Positions 9,346 to 17,778 of a stretch of DNA of 64,000 nt are shown piece by piece (positions within the stretch are counted from its first letter, which is position 1; every line of letters begins with the position of its first letter). This DNA comes from Lachnospiraceae bacterium (lineage in GTDB: Bacteria; Bacillota; Clostridia; Lachnospirales; Lachnospiraceae): NCBI GenBank assembly GCA_017463225.1, contig JAFTPO010000014.1:80525-144524 (forward strand), read 5' to 3'. The notes under the pieces were generated by a model. That model was not told the origin of the DNA, searched no databases, and was given only the letters and a program-made list of their open reading frames with translations. The translations under genes were made by a program, and so were the position numbers.

Positions 9346-10686
9346 ATGTTTACAAATAAGACAGAGGATCAGGCAAAGAGAGAAATATTGGATATGGTAG
9401 CAAGCTATTGCGATACCTTCCATAATAAGAAGAAGGCATTTGAGCCAGGTGATAGAATAACATATGCTTCACGAGTATATGACCATGAAGAGATGTGCAA
9501 TTTGGTTGATTCTGCATTAGAGTTCTGGTTAACCTCAGGACGTTATACAGATGAGTTTGAGAAGCTTTTTGCTGACTATCTTGGAGTAAAGTATTGCTCA
9601 TTAGTTAATTCAGGTTCTTCAGCTAATTTGAATGCATTTATGGCACTTACGTCTCCGCTTCTTGGTGATAGACAGGTAAAGCCAGGTGATGAGATGATTA
9701 CTGTTGCAGCTGGATTCCCAACTACAGTTACACCAGCTATACAGTATGGTGTGGTTCCTGTATTTATAGATGTTACTATTCCACAGTATAATATGGATGT
9801 GACTCAGCTAGAGGCAGCGTTATCAGACAAGACTAAGGTGGTTATGGCAGCTCATACATTAGGAAATCCATTCGACCTTAAGGCTGTAAAGGAGTTCTGT
9901 GATAAGTATAATCTATGGCTTATAGAGGATAACTGTGATGCATTAGGAACTAAGTATACTATAGATGGTGTTGAGAAGTTCTCAGGTACTATAGGTGATA
10001 TAGGAACTTCTTCCTTCTACCCACCACACCATATGACTATGGGAGAGGGTGGTGCAGTATATACTAATAATCCACTTCTTCACAAGTGTATTCGTTCATT
10101 CCGTGATTGGGGTAGAGATTGCGTGTGTGCATCAGGTCAGGACAACCTATGTAAGCATCGTTTCGATAAGCAGTATGGTGAATTACCATTAGGTTATGAT
10201 CACAAGTATGTATATTCTCATTTTGGTTATAACCTTAAGGCTACAGATATGCAGGCTGCTATAGGCTGTGCACAGATTAAGAAATTCCCAAGCTTTGTGG
10301 AGAAGAGGAAATATAACTTTAATAGATTAAAGTCTGCTTTGGCGGGCTGTGAGGACAAGTTGATTCTTCCAGAACCATGTGAGAATTCAGCGCCAAGCTG
10401 GTTTGGATTCTTAATCACATGTAAGGAAGGCGTGGATAGAAACAAGGTTGTTCCTTATATTGAGGAGCACGGTGTTCAGACTAGAATGCTCTTTGCAGGT
10501 AATTTGACTAAGCATCCATGCTTCGATCAGATGAGAGCTTCAGGAACTGGCTATAGAGTGGTTGGAGGCTTAGCTAATACAGATAGAATTATGAATGATA
10601 CCTTCTGGGTAGGTGTATATCCAGGTATGACAGATGAGATGATAGACTATATGGCACAGGTGATTAAGGAAGCTGTAAATCAGTAG
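9346..10686 (+). CDS. rfbH: CDP-6-deoxy-D-xylo-4-hexulose-3-dehydrase (E1)
   Basis: A DegT-fold PLP enzyme of about 446 residues that also binds a [2Fe-2S] cluster. It removes the C3 hydroxyl of CDP-4-keto-6-deoxyglucose together with an E3 reductase. The diagnostic change is visible: where aminotransferases have the PLP lysine, this protein reads SFYPPHHMTMGEGG, with H228 in the lysine position. Cluster ligands fit C-V-C-x7-C (CVCASGQDNLC) plus the cysteine of EDNCDALGT. The frame opens at ATG 9322 inside rfbF, but ATG 9346 with GGGAGGAA just upstream is the proper start. No E3 (ascD/rfbI-type) reductase gene is in the window, so electrons must come from an enzyme encoded elsewhere. Confidence 0.94.
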   Translation: MFTNKTEDQAKREILDMVASYCDTFHNKKKAFEPGDRITYASRVYDHEEMCNLVDSALEFWLTSGRYTDEFEKLFADYLGVKYCSLVNSGSSANLNAFMALTSPLLGDRQVKPGDEMITVAAGFPTTVTPAIQYGVVPVFIDVTIPQYNMDVTQLEAALSDKTKVVMAAHTLGNPFDLKAVKEFCDKYNLWLIEDNCDALGTKYTIDGVEKFSGTIGDIGTSSFYPPHHMTMGEGGAVYTNNPLLHKCIRSFRDWGRDCVCASGQDNLCKHRFDKQYGELPLGYDHKYVYSHFGYNLKATDMQAAIGCAQIKKFPSFVEKRKYNFNRLKSALAGCEDKLILPEPCENSAPSWFGFLITCKEGVDRNKVVPYIEEHGVQTRMLFAGNLTKHPCFDQMRASGTGYRVVGGLANTDRIMNDTFWVGVYPGMTDEMIDYMAQVIKEAVNQ

Positions 10687-10703
10687 TTAATGGGAGGTAT
10701 ATC

Positions 10704-12533
10704 GTGAGAGTAAGATTAGCGGATTATGTTGCGGATTTTTTAGTTAAACATGGAGTAACAGATTGTTTCAGCGTCGTAGGTGGTGGTGCTATGCACTTAA
10801 ATGATGCATTGGGACATAAGGATGGTTTAAAGGTAACATATAACCATCATGAGCAGGCTTGTGCTATAGCAGCAGAGGCTTATGCAAGACTGGATAACCG
10901 TATAGCGGCCGTGTGCGTTACAACAGGTCCTGGTGGAACTAACGCCATAACAGGAGTTGTAGGTGGATGGTTGGATTCTATACCTATGTTCATTATCAGT
11001 GGACAGGTTCGTTATGATACTACTGCAAGATATGCTTTACAGTTTACAGAGACTCCACTTAGAGCAATGGGTGATCAGGAGTATGACATAGTTAAGTCAG
11101 TGGAGCACATGACTAAGTATGCTACTATGATAGAGGATCCTATGCAGATAAGATATGCCCTTGAGAAGGCTTGGCACCTAGCTACAACTGGAAGACCAGG
11201 CCCAGTATGGGTAGATATACCTGTTAACTTCCAGGGAGGATATATCGAAACAGATGACCTAAATGGTTATGATCCAGCTGAGGATGATGCTCTTTTACCA
11301 CCACAGGTGGAGCTTAGCACCATCGATGCAGTTATAGAAAAGCTTAAGAACGCTAAAAGACCTGTATTTCATGCAGGATACGGTATTCGTCTGTCAGGAG
11401 CATATGCTCAGTTTAGAGAGGTGGCAGAAAAGCTTAATATTCCAATAGTAACATATTGGAATGCGGTGGATTTGATAGAGGACGAGCATCCTTTATACTG
11501 TGGTAGAGCAGGAAATATGGGAGATAGACCAGGTAACTGGGCTATACAGAATGCAGATGTAATTTTAGCTATAGGTACTCGTATATCCATTAGACAGGTT
11601 GGTTACAATTGGAAGACTTGGGCTAGAGAGGCTGAGGTTATTATGGTAGACGTGGATAAGGCGGAGCTTAAGAAGCCGACCCTTCACGTAGAGATGCCTG
11701 TGTGGGCAGATGCCAAGGATTTCTTGACCAAGATGAATGGCAGACTTGAAGGTGAGTTACGCTCACAGGATGAATGGGTTAAGACCTGTCAGAGATGGAA
11801 GCAGGATTACCCTGCAGTACTCCCAAGACAGTGGGAGGAGAATGGCAAGACTGCAAATGTTTATGCATTTGTTCGTTATATGAGTAGTAAGTTACCAGAG
11901 AACAGCTTAACAGCTGTGTCTAATGGTGCATGCTGCGTAGTTGGTAATCAGGCATATGTTATCCAGAAGGGAAGCCGTATGGCTAATAATAGTGCTGTTG
12001 CTAGTATGGGATATGGACTTCCTGCGGCTATTGGTACTTGTATAGGCGGTGGTAGAAAGAATACTATCTGTCTGGAGGGTGACGGAAGTATTATGATGAA
12101 CCTTCAGGAGCTACAGACCATACTTACTAACAAATTACCTATTAAGATATTCCTTATTAATAATAGTGGATATCATTCAATCAGAATTACTCAGACTAAT
12201 CTGTTTAGCGAGCATACAAAGGTTGGTATAGGAGAGGAGTCGGGAGACTTATCATTCCCTGAGTACGAGAAGCTTGCTAAGGCATTTGGATATCCATACT
12301 TCAGTGCTTGTAGCAATGAAGAGATGAAGAAGGTAGTAGATGAGGTTCTTAGTATGGAAGGACCTGTGTTCTGTGAAATATTTACAGATACAGCTCAGGT
12401 ATGGGAGCCAAAGAGTAGTACAAAGAGATTAGAGGACGGTACACTTGTAAGTCCTCCGTTAGAGGATTTGGCGCCATTCTTACCTAGAGAAGAGCTTGAA
12501 AAGCAGATGTTTATTCCTATGATTGAAGAATAA
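10704..12533 (+). CDS. Thiamine-diphosphate enzyme, acetolactate-synthase-like (YerE-like candidate)
   Basis: A 609-residue protein with the three-domain layout of acetohydroxyacid-synthase-type enzymes. The N-terminal Pyr domain has the catalytic glutamate in NHHEQACAIAAEAYAR. A central FAD/nucleotide-type domain follows, then a C-terminal PP domain with LEGDGSIMMNLQELQT and the NN after about 28 residues that hold Mg-ThDP. Its place between rfbH and a sugar reductase, not in a branched-chain amino acid operon, argues that it acts on a sugar. In Yersinia the related flavoenzyme YerE transfers an acetyl unit from pyruvate to C4 of CDP-3,6-dideoxy-4-keto-glucose to build yersiniose. That substrate is inference here. 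The start is GTG with GGGAGGT eight bases ahead. Confidence 0.8.
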   Translation: MRVRLADYVADFLVKHGVTDCFSVVGGGAMHLNDALGHKDGLKVTYNHHEQACAIAAEAYARLDNRIAAVCVTTGPGGTNAITGVVGGWLDSIPMFIISGQVRYDTTARYALQFTETPLRAMGDQEYDIVKSVEHMTKYATMIEDPMQIRYALEKAWHLATTGRPGPVWVDIPVNFQGGYIETDDLNGYDPAEDDALLPPQVELSTIDAVIEKLKNAKRPVFHAGYGIRLSGAYAQFREVAEKLNIPIVTYWNAVDLIEDEHPLYCGRAGNMGDRPGNWAIQNADVILAIGTRISIRQVGYNWKTWAREAEVIMVDVDKAELKKPTLHVEMPVWADAKDFLTKMNGRLEGELRSQDEWVKTCQRWKQDYPAVLPRQWEENGKTANVYAFVRYMSSKLPENSLTAVSNGACCVVGNQAYVIQKGSRMANNSAVASMGYGLPAAIGTCIGGGRKNTICLEGDGSIMMNLQELQTILTNKLPIKIFLINNSGYHSIRITQTNLFSEHTKVGIGEESGDLSFPEYEKLAKAFGYPYFSACSNEEMKKVVDEVLSMEGPVFCEIFTDTAQVWEPKSSTKRLEDGTLVSPPLEDLAPFLPREELEKQMFIPMIEE

Positions 12534-12556
12534 GAGGAAAAGAGAGGATAGAAACC

Positions 12557-14152
12557 TTGAGACGAATTTATTTACTGGATTGTACATTGAGAGATGGTGG
12601 ATATGTTAATGATTGGCGATTTGGAAGTGATACCATAAAGGGATTTTGCAAAAAAATTGCCAAGACAGGTATTGAGATGTTAGAGGTGGGCTTCTTGAAG
12701 GGAGATACCTTTGATGAGGATAGAGCAGTATTTCCTGATTTGGATTCATTTAGAACTATGATTGAGCCTAAGCAGGAGAACCTATTATATGTTGGTATGA
12801 TTGATATGAGTGCTCCCCTGCCACTAGATAGAATACCACCTTATGACGGCACATCGGTAGATATGTTCAGAGTAATATTTAAGAAAGACAAGCTGGAGGA
12901 GGCATATAGCTACTGCGAGAAGCTTAAGAAATTGGGATATATTCTGTCTATTAATTTTGTTGGTACAGATGCTTACTCAGATGTGGAATTCGTGAAAGGT
13001 ATAGAGAGATTTAATGAGCTACATCCTTATGCTATGGCTATAGTTGATAGCTTTGGATTGATTAAGAGAAAACATTTCCTAAGACTGGTTCATCTGGCAG
13101 ATAACAATATGCTGCCTGACATAGTGCTTTCTTACCATGCTCATAATAATTTACAGCAGGCATTCGGTAATGCCGAAGCGTTAGTTGAGATGAATTTAAA
13201 GAGAGATATTAGTATAGATGCATGTGTATTCGGTATGGGTAGAGGTGCAGGAAATCTGAATCTGGAGCTTTTTGCCGAATATATGAATGAAAACTATGGA
13301 ACCAAGTATAGAATTGAGCCTATGCTGGAAATTATGGATGAATATCTTAATGATATATATCAGGAGAGATTCTGGGGATATTCGTTGCCATATTATCTAT
13401 CTGCAAGTACGGGATGTCATCCTAACTATGCTATATACTTAGCCGAGAAGGATACGCTATCAGTAAAGGCATTCAATGAGCTGTTAAGTAGTATTCCTAA
13501 GGAGCATAAGGCAAGCTTCACTAAGGAGAAGGCAGAACAGTTTTACATGCAGTATCAGGAAAATTTTATAGATGATAAGGCTACTGTGATAGAGTTGGCT
13601 AAGGAATTTACAGATAGAGCTGTGCTAATATTAGCTCCTGGTAATTCCCTTAGGGAATACAAAGATGAGATACAAGAGGTTATAGACAGAACAAATCCTA
13701 TAATTGTGGCACTGAATTTTATTTGCTCTGAGTATAATGTGGACTATATATTCAGTAGCAATATGAGGAGATTCTGCAAGATTCAGGGCAATACAGATAT
13801 AAGGTGTATAATTACATCTAATATGAAGGATTGTAAGTATGCAAGCTATGTTATAAATTATGATAGCTATACAACTAAAATACCAGAAATTATTGATAAT
13901 TCGTGCTTGATGCTACTTAAACTTCTGACAGAATTGGGTTGTAAAGAAGTGTATCTGGCTGGTATGGATGGTTATTCTGTGCAACAGGGAAATAATTACT
14001 ATGATAGTGAGTTAGAATATGATTTCTCTAGCGTGGCTGATTTAAGAAATGAGCTGATATCACGTGAGTTATGCAAGTATAACAAGCTTATGAAGCTACA
14101 TATGATTACCCCATCAGTTTACAATCTAGAATTACATAAGGGAAACCATTAA
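12557..14152 (+). CDS. DRE-TIM aldolase fused to a DUF115/MptE-like domain
   Basis: Residues 1 to about 275 form an HMGL/4-hydroxy-2-oxovalerate-aldolase-type TIM barrel. It has LLDCTLRDGGYVNDW at the N-terminus, the metal site SYHAHNN (H-x-H) at about residues 194-200 and GMGRGAGN at about 226-233. Such enzymes cleave or form C-C bonds next to a keto-acid using a divalent metal. From about residue 350 a second domain begins with LILAPGNSLREYKDEIQEVI and continues to VYLAGMDGYSV, resembling the DUF115/MptE-like fold found with some glycan genes. The barrel is next to the ThDP enzyme, so it may supply or use the same keto-acid; this is inference. The start is TTG, preceded by an AGAGGAT box. 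Confidence 0.7.
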   Translation: MRRIYLLDCTLRDGGYVNDWRFGSDTIKGFCKKIAKTGIEMLEVGFLKGDTFDEDRAVFPDLDSFRTMIEPKQENLLYVGMIDMSAPLPLDRIPPYDGTSVDMFRVIFKKDKLEEAYSYCEKLKKLGYILSINFVGTDAYSDVEFVKGIERFNELHPYAMAIVDSFGLIKRKHFLRLVHLADNNMLPDIVLSYHAHNNLQQAFGNAEALVEMNLKRDISIDACVFGMGRGAGNLNLELFAEYMNENYGTKYRIEPMLEIMDEYLNDIYQERFWGYSLPYYLSASTGCHPNYAIYLAEKDTLSVKAFNELLSSIPKEHKASFTKEKAEQFYMQYQENFIDDKATVIELAKEFTDRAVLILAPGNSLREYKDEIQEVIDRTNPIIVALNFICSEYNVDYIFSSNMRRFCKIQGNTDIRCIITSNMKDCKYASYVINYDSYTTKIPEIIDNSCLMLLKLLTELGCKEVYLAGMDGYSVQQGNNYYDSELEYDFSSVADLRNELISRELCKYNKLMKLHMITPSVYNLELHKGNH

Positions 14153-14192
14153 TTTACGTGTAGTAATATCTAATATACAAAGGTAGAGGATT

Positions 14193-15125
14193 ATGAAAAG
14201 AATAGTTATCACCGGACCAACAGGTGCCATAGGTACCGCCATAATAAATCGTTGTGTAGCTGAAGAAATTGAAGTCTACGCTATTATGAGAAAAAATTCT
14301 AATAGAAGAGATAGAATCAAGGAAGGTCAAAAGGTTCATATCATAGAATGCGACTTGAGCGAATTGAAGGATTTACCTGTAGACAACATACCAAGCTGTG
14401 ATGTATTTTATCATCTGGGATGGGGTGCAACTATAGGAGATGGCCGTAATGATATGAAGCTTCAGACTGAAAATATTCAGTACACTATTGATGCGGTGCA
14501 GTTAGCTAAGAGATTAGGATGTCATACCTTTGTAGGTGCTGGCTCTCAAGCGGAATATGGAAGATTCGAAGGTAAGCTTAATGAGTATGTACCAACCTTT
14601 CCTGAAAATGGTTATGGTATAGCTAAGCTATGTGCAGGAAGGATGACTGCCATAGAGTGTGATAAGCTAGGAATAAGACATATATGGGTTAGAATCCTAA
14701 GTATATATGGTCCTGGTGACAGTGATAAAACCATGGTAACTACCACCATAAAGAAGCTACTTAACAAGGAGAGGGCATCCTTTACTAAGGGTGAGCAGAT
14801 GTGGGATTATCTGTACTCGGAGGATGCGGCACGAGCTCTTATATTGATGGGAAAGTGCCAGGAAGCAAATGGTATATACTGCCTAGGTGGTGGGACTGCA
14901 AGGCCCCTTAGAGAGTATATAGAGGAGATTGCAAGTAATGTATCATCGGATGCTGAGCTTGGCTTTGGTGATGTGGAATATGGACCAAAGCAGGTTATGT
15001 ACCTTTGTGCTGATATAGAAAGATTAACTAAGGATACAGGGTTTGTGCCAGAGGTTACATTTGAAGAGGGAATAAAGAAAACCATAGAATGGATGAAGCA
15101 GAGGATAAGCTATGAAGAAAATTAG
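14193..15125 (+). CDS. NAD(P)-dependent sugar epimerase/reductase (extended SDR)
   Basis: A 310-residue extended short-chain dehydrogenase. The Rossmann motif GPTGAIG is at residues 8-14, the catalytic tyrosine and lysine are in NGYGIAKLCAGR (YxxxK), and the upstream serine is in GAGSQAEYG. These enzymes reduce, epimerise or dehydrate nucleotide-activated sugars. Its position directly after the ThDP enzyme and aldolase makes it a candidate for the final reductase of the CDP-sugar branch (the role of YerF in yersiniose synthesis or of Abe/Prt in dideoxyhexose routes), but the sequence alone does not fix the substrate. It overlaps the next gene by 14 bases. Confidence 0.8.
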   Translation: MKRIVITGPTGAIGTAIINRCVAEEIEVYAIMRKNSNRRDRIKEGQKVHIIECDLSELKDLPVDNIPSCDVFYHLGWGATIGDGRNDMKLQTENIQYTIDAVQLAKRLGCHTFVGAGSQAEYGRFEGKLNEYVPTFPENGYGIAKLCAGRMTAIECDKLGIRHIWVRILSIYGPGDSDKTMVTTTIKKLLNKERASFTKGEQMWDYLYSEDAARALILMGKCQEANGIYCLGGGTARPLREYIEEIASNVSSDAELGFGDVEYGPKQVMYLCADIERLTKDTGFVPEVTFEEGIKKTIEWMKQRISYEEN

Positions 15126-16062
15126 TATCATGATTCCTTGCTACAATGAGCAGGAAAACGTAAGAGAAATATGTGCGGCAGTTATAGATGTGCTGAATAA
15201 GGATTTACCTAACTATGATTATGAGATACTGTTTATAGATAATGATTCAAAGGATTTAACCAGAACATATCTGAGAGAATTATGCGCAAAGAATAAGAAG
15301 GTAAGAGCAATATTCAATGCTAAGAATTTTGGACAGTTTAATTCACCTTATTATGGTATATGCCAGACCACAGGTGATTGTACTGTCTGTTTGTGTTGTG
15401 ATTTTCAGGATCCTGTGGAGATGATTCCAAGACTTGTTAAGGAGTGGGAGGATGGTGCTAAGATAGTTTGTGCGATTAAGACCTCTAGCAAGGAAAATAA
15501 GATAATGAGGTTCCTTAGAACCTGTTATTACAAGATGATTAAGAAGATGTCAGATGTTGAGCAGATAGAACACTTTACAGGCTTTGGATTATATGATAAA
15601 GGATTCGTGGACGTATTAAGAGATTTAGGTGATTCAACACCGTTCCTTAGAGGTATAGTTGCCGAGCTTGGATACAAAAGGGTTGATGTTCCTTACGAGC
15701 AGGCGAAGAGAAAGGCAGGAAAGACTCACAATAACTGGTATTCCTTATATGATGCAGCAATGTTAAGCTTTACTTCATATACAAAGGTTGGTTTGAGATT
15801 AGCTACGTTCCTTGGTATAGGGATCGGTGGTTTGAGTTTTGTTATCGCTATCATCTATTTAGTGATGAAGTTGATGTACTGGGATAACTTTTCAGCAGGT
15901 ATGGCACCGGTGCTTATAGGAATGTTTTTCTTAGGAGGAGTTCAACTGTTCTTCTTAGGATTTTTAGGTGAATACATTCTTAGTATGAATAGACGTGTTA
16001 TGAATAGACCTCTAGTTATAGAGGAGGAGAGACTTAATTTTGATGATGAGGGAGAAGAATAA
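15112..16062 (+). CDS. Polyprenyl-phosphate glycosyltransferase, GT2 (DPM1/GtrB-like)
   Basis: A 316-residue GT2 enzyme with the catalytic domain first and two transmembrane helices at about residues 230-255 and 263-290. Motifs are ISIMIPCYNEQENV, DNDSKDLT, and CDFQDP, which replaces the commoner DADLQDP. The form is that of enzymes that move a sugar from a nucleotide donor to undecaprenyl phosphate on the inner leaflet, so that it can be flipped and used by GT-C enzymes outside. A GtrA-like flippase candidate follows at 17193, which supports this. It is one of three such GT2 enzymes in the locus (with 20900 and 29640), implying several lipid-phosphate sugars. Confidence 0.85.
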   Translation: MKKISIMIPCYNEQENVREICAAVIDVLNKDLPNYDYEILFIDNDSKDLTRTYLRELCAKNKKVRAIFNAKNFGQFNSPYYGICQTTGDCTVCLCCDFQDPVEMIPRLVKEWEDGAKIVCAIKTSSKENKIMRFLRTCYYKMIKKMSDVEQIEHFTGFGLYDKGFVDVLRDLGDSTPFLRGIVAELGYKRVDVPYEQAKRKAGKTHNNWYSLYDAAMLSFTSYTKVGLRLATFLGIGIGGLSFVIAIIYLVMKLMYWDNFSAGMAPVLIGMFFLGGVQLFFLGFLGEYILSMNRRVMNRPLVIEEERLNFDDEGEE

Positions 16063-16063
16063 T

Positions 16064-17125
16064 ATGCTTGATATATCATTTTTTAAGGATAAAAAGATAC
16101 TAGTTACAGGTCATACAGGCTTTAAGGGAACATGGATGTGTCAGTTGCTAGTTATGGCAGGTGCTAATGTTACAGGCTATGCCCTTAATCCACCTACTGA
16201 GCCAAGCTTATTTGATATGTGCAAAGTTAAGGAGCATATTAATTCTATAGTAGGTGATATAAGAGATTTAGATAAGCTTATGGGAGTGTTTCAAGAGACA
16301 CAACCAGAGATAGTTATTCATATGGCAGCTCAGCCTATAGTAAGAGAGTCCTACAAGAATCCAGTATACACATACGAAACTAATGTTATGGGAACTGTAA
16401 ATATACTTGAATGTGTAAGACAGACACCATCTGTAAAGTCCTTTGTGAATGTTACTACAGATAAGGTGTATCTAAATAAAGAGTGGGAGTGGGGGTATCG
16501 AGAGAACGAGGAATTAAATGGATATGACCCATATTCCAACTCAAAGTCCTGTTCTGAGTTAGTTACAAGTAGCTACATCAATTCATTTTTCAATGATATG
16601 GAGGTAGCAATATCCACAGCTAGAGCAGGTAACGTTATAGGTGGTGGTGATTTTGCTACAGACAGAATCATCCCCGATTGTATAAGGGCAGCAGAGAAAA
16701 AGGAGGATATAGTAGTAAGAAATCCATTTTCAACCAGACCTTATGAGCATGTATTAGAGCCAGTAGTGGCATATCTTATGATTGCTAAGGCCCAGTATGA
16801 GGATAAATCATATGCAGGTAGCTATAACGTGGGACCAGATGATAGTGATTGTTGGACTACAGGAGAGTTGGTGACTTTGTTCTGCGATAAGTGGAATGCA
16901 GCTACTAATGATGGAATTAAGTGGGTTAATAAGTATGATGGAGGTCCTCACGAGGCAAACTTCTTGAAATTAGACTGTTCAAAGCTTAAGAAAACCTTTG
17001 GATGGAATCCAAGATGGCATGTAGAGGAGACTATGAAGAAGATTGTTGAATGGTCAGTGGAATACCTGAATGGTGGAGATGTTGCTGAGTGTATGAGGAA
17101 ACAGATTACAGAATTTCTTGGATAA
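16064..17125 (+). CDS. rfbG: CDP-glucose 4,6-dehydratase
   Basis: An extended SDR of about 353 residues. It has KILVTGHTGFKGTWM for NAD binding, the catalytic TTDKVY triad region typical of RfbG, and the PYSNSKSCSELV segment with the YxxxK-like active site. RARGNVIGGGDFATDR (here TARAGNVIGGGDFA) and NPFSTRPYEHVLEP are RfbG signatures. It converts CDP-glucose to CDP-4-keto-6-deoxyglucose, the substrate of RfbH. The frame opens at ATG 16040 within the GT2 gene, but the alignment with the family and a GGGAGAAG box place the start at ATG 16064, two bases after the preceding stop. Unlike the usual rfbF-rfbG-rfbH order, it is separated from rfbF/rfbH by four genes. Confidence 0.93.
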   Translation: MLDISFFKDKKILVTGHTGFKGTWMCQLLVMAGANVTGYALNPPTEPSLFDMCKVKEHINSIVGDIRDLDKLMGVFQETQPEIVIHMAAQPIVRESYKNPVYTYETNVMGTVNILECVRQTPSVKSFVNVTTDKVYLNKEWEWGYRENEELNGYDPYSNSKSCSELVTSSYINSFFNDMEVAISTARAGNVIGGGDFATDRIIPDCIRAAEKKEDIVVRNPFSTRPYEHVLEPVVAYLMIAKAQYEDKSYAGSYNVGPDDSDCWTTGELVTLFCDKWNAATNDGIKWVNKYDGGPHEANFLKLDCSKLKKTFGWNPRWHVEETMKKIVEWSVEYLNGGDVAECMRKQITEFLG

Positions 17126-17192
17126 TAGAGATATGGTATAGATATGTGCATATGACAATTATTTTACAAGGAAAGCAAGGAGCTATATTACA

Positions 17193-17714
17193 ATGAATAT
17201 AGGACAAAAAATATATAGTTTAATTGAGATAATTGTAAGAGGAATTCTTAATTGGTTAAGTAAGATAACAAAAAAAGATATATCGGAAGAAAAAATTCAA
17301 ATTGTAATGCAGTTTGTTCGTTTTGGAATAGTAGGCGTTAGTAATACTCTTATATCTTACGTTTTGTACTCAGGCAGTTTGATATTGTTTCAAAAACTTG
17401 AAATATTTGCCAAATTTGATTATCTAATATCCCAGATAATAGCATTTGTTTTAAGTGTGCTTTGGTCGTTTTATTGGAATAATAAGCTGGTATTCACAAA
17501 AAAGGATGATGAAAAAAGAAATCTTTTTAAATCGTTGATTAAAACTTATATTTCGTACTCGTTTACGGGCCTGTTTTTAAATACTGTATTGCTTATTTTG
17601 TGGGTTGATATACTTCACATATCTGAGTTTATAGCACCTCTTATTAACTATATGATTGGTGTACCATTGAATTTTATAATAAACAAATTGTGGGCATTTA
17701 AAACTGAGACATAA
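17193..17714 (+). CDS. GtrA-like membrane protein (lipid-linked sugar flippase candidate)
   Basis: A 173-residue protein with four hydrophobic helices in the GtrA order. It has the family's FVRFGIVGVSNTLISY in helix 1, WSFYWNNKLVF at the end of helix 2 and the closing NFIINKLWAFK. GtrA proteins are thought to flip undecaprenyl-phosphate-linked sugars to the outer face for periplasmic or extracellular glycosylation. The partner GT2 enzyme of the DPM1/GtrB type is two genes upstream. About 45 residues of soluble N-terminus precede helix 1, more than usual. The gene is more A/T-rich than its neighbours rfbG and the large GT2. Confidence 0.85.
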   Translation: MNIGQKIYSLIEIIVRGILNWLSKITKKDISEEKIQIVMQFVRFGIVGVSNTLISYVLYSGSLILFQKLEIFAKFDYLISQIIAFVLSVLWSFYWNNKLVFTKKDDEKRNLFKSLIKTYISYSFTGLFLNTVLLILWVDILHISEFIAPLINYMIGVPLNFIINKLWAFKTET

Positions 17715-17778
17715 AATCATTGTGAAATGAACTATAGATTAAATAGTTGTTATTTTATTTATATATGGAGAAGGAAAT

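Noticed and set aside
10704-12533. Annotation of the ThDP enzyme as acetolactate synthase (ilvB) for branched-chain amino acids
   Set aside because: No ilvH/ilvC/ilvD neighbours; it sits between rfbH and sugar enzymes, so a sugar-modifying role is more likely although the family is the same.
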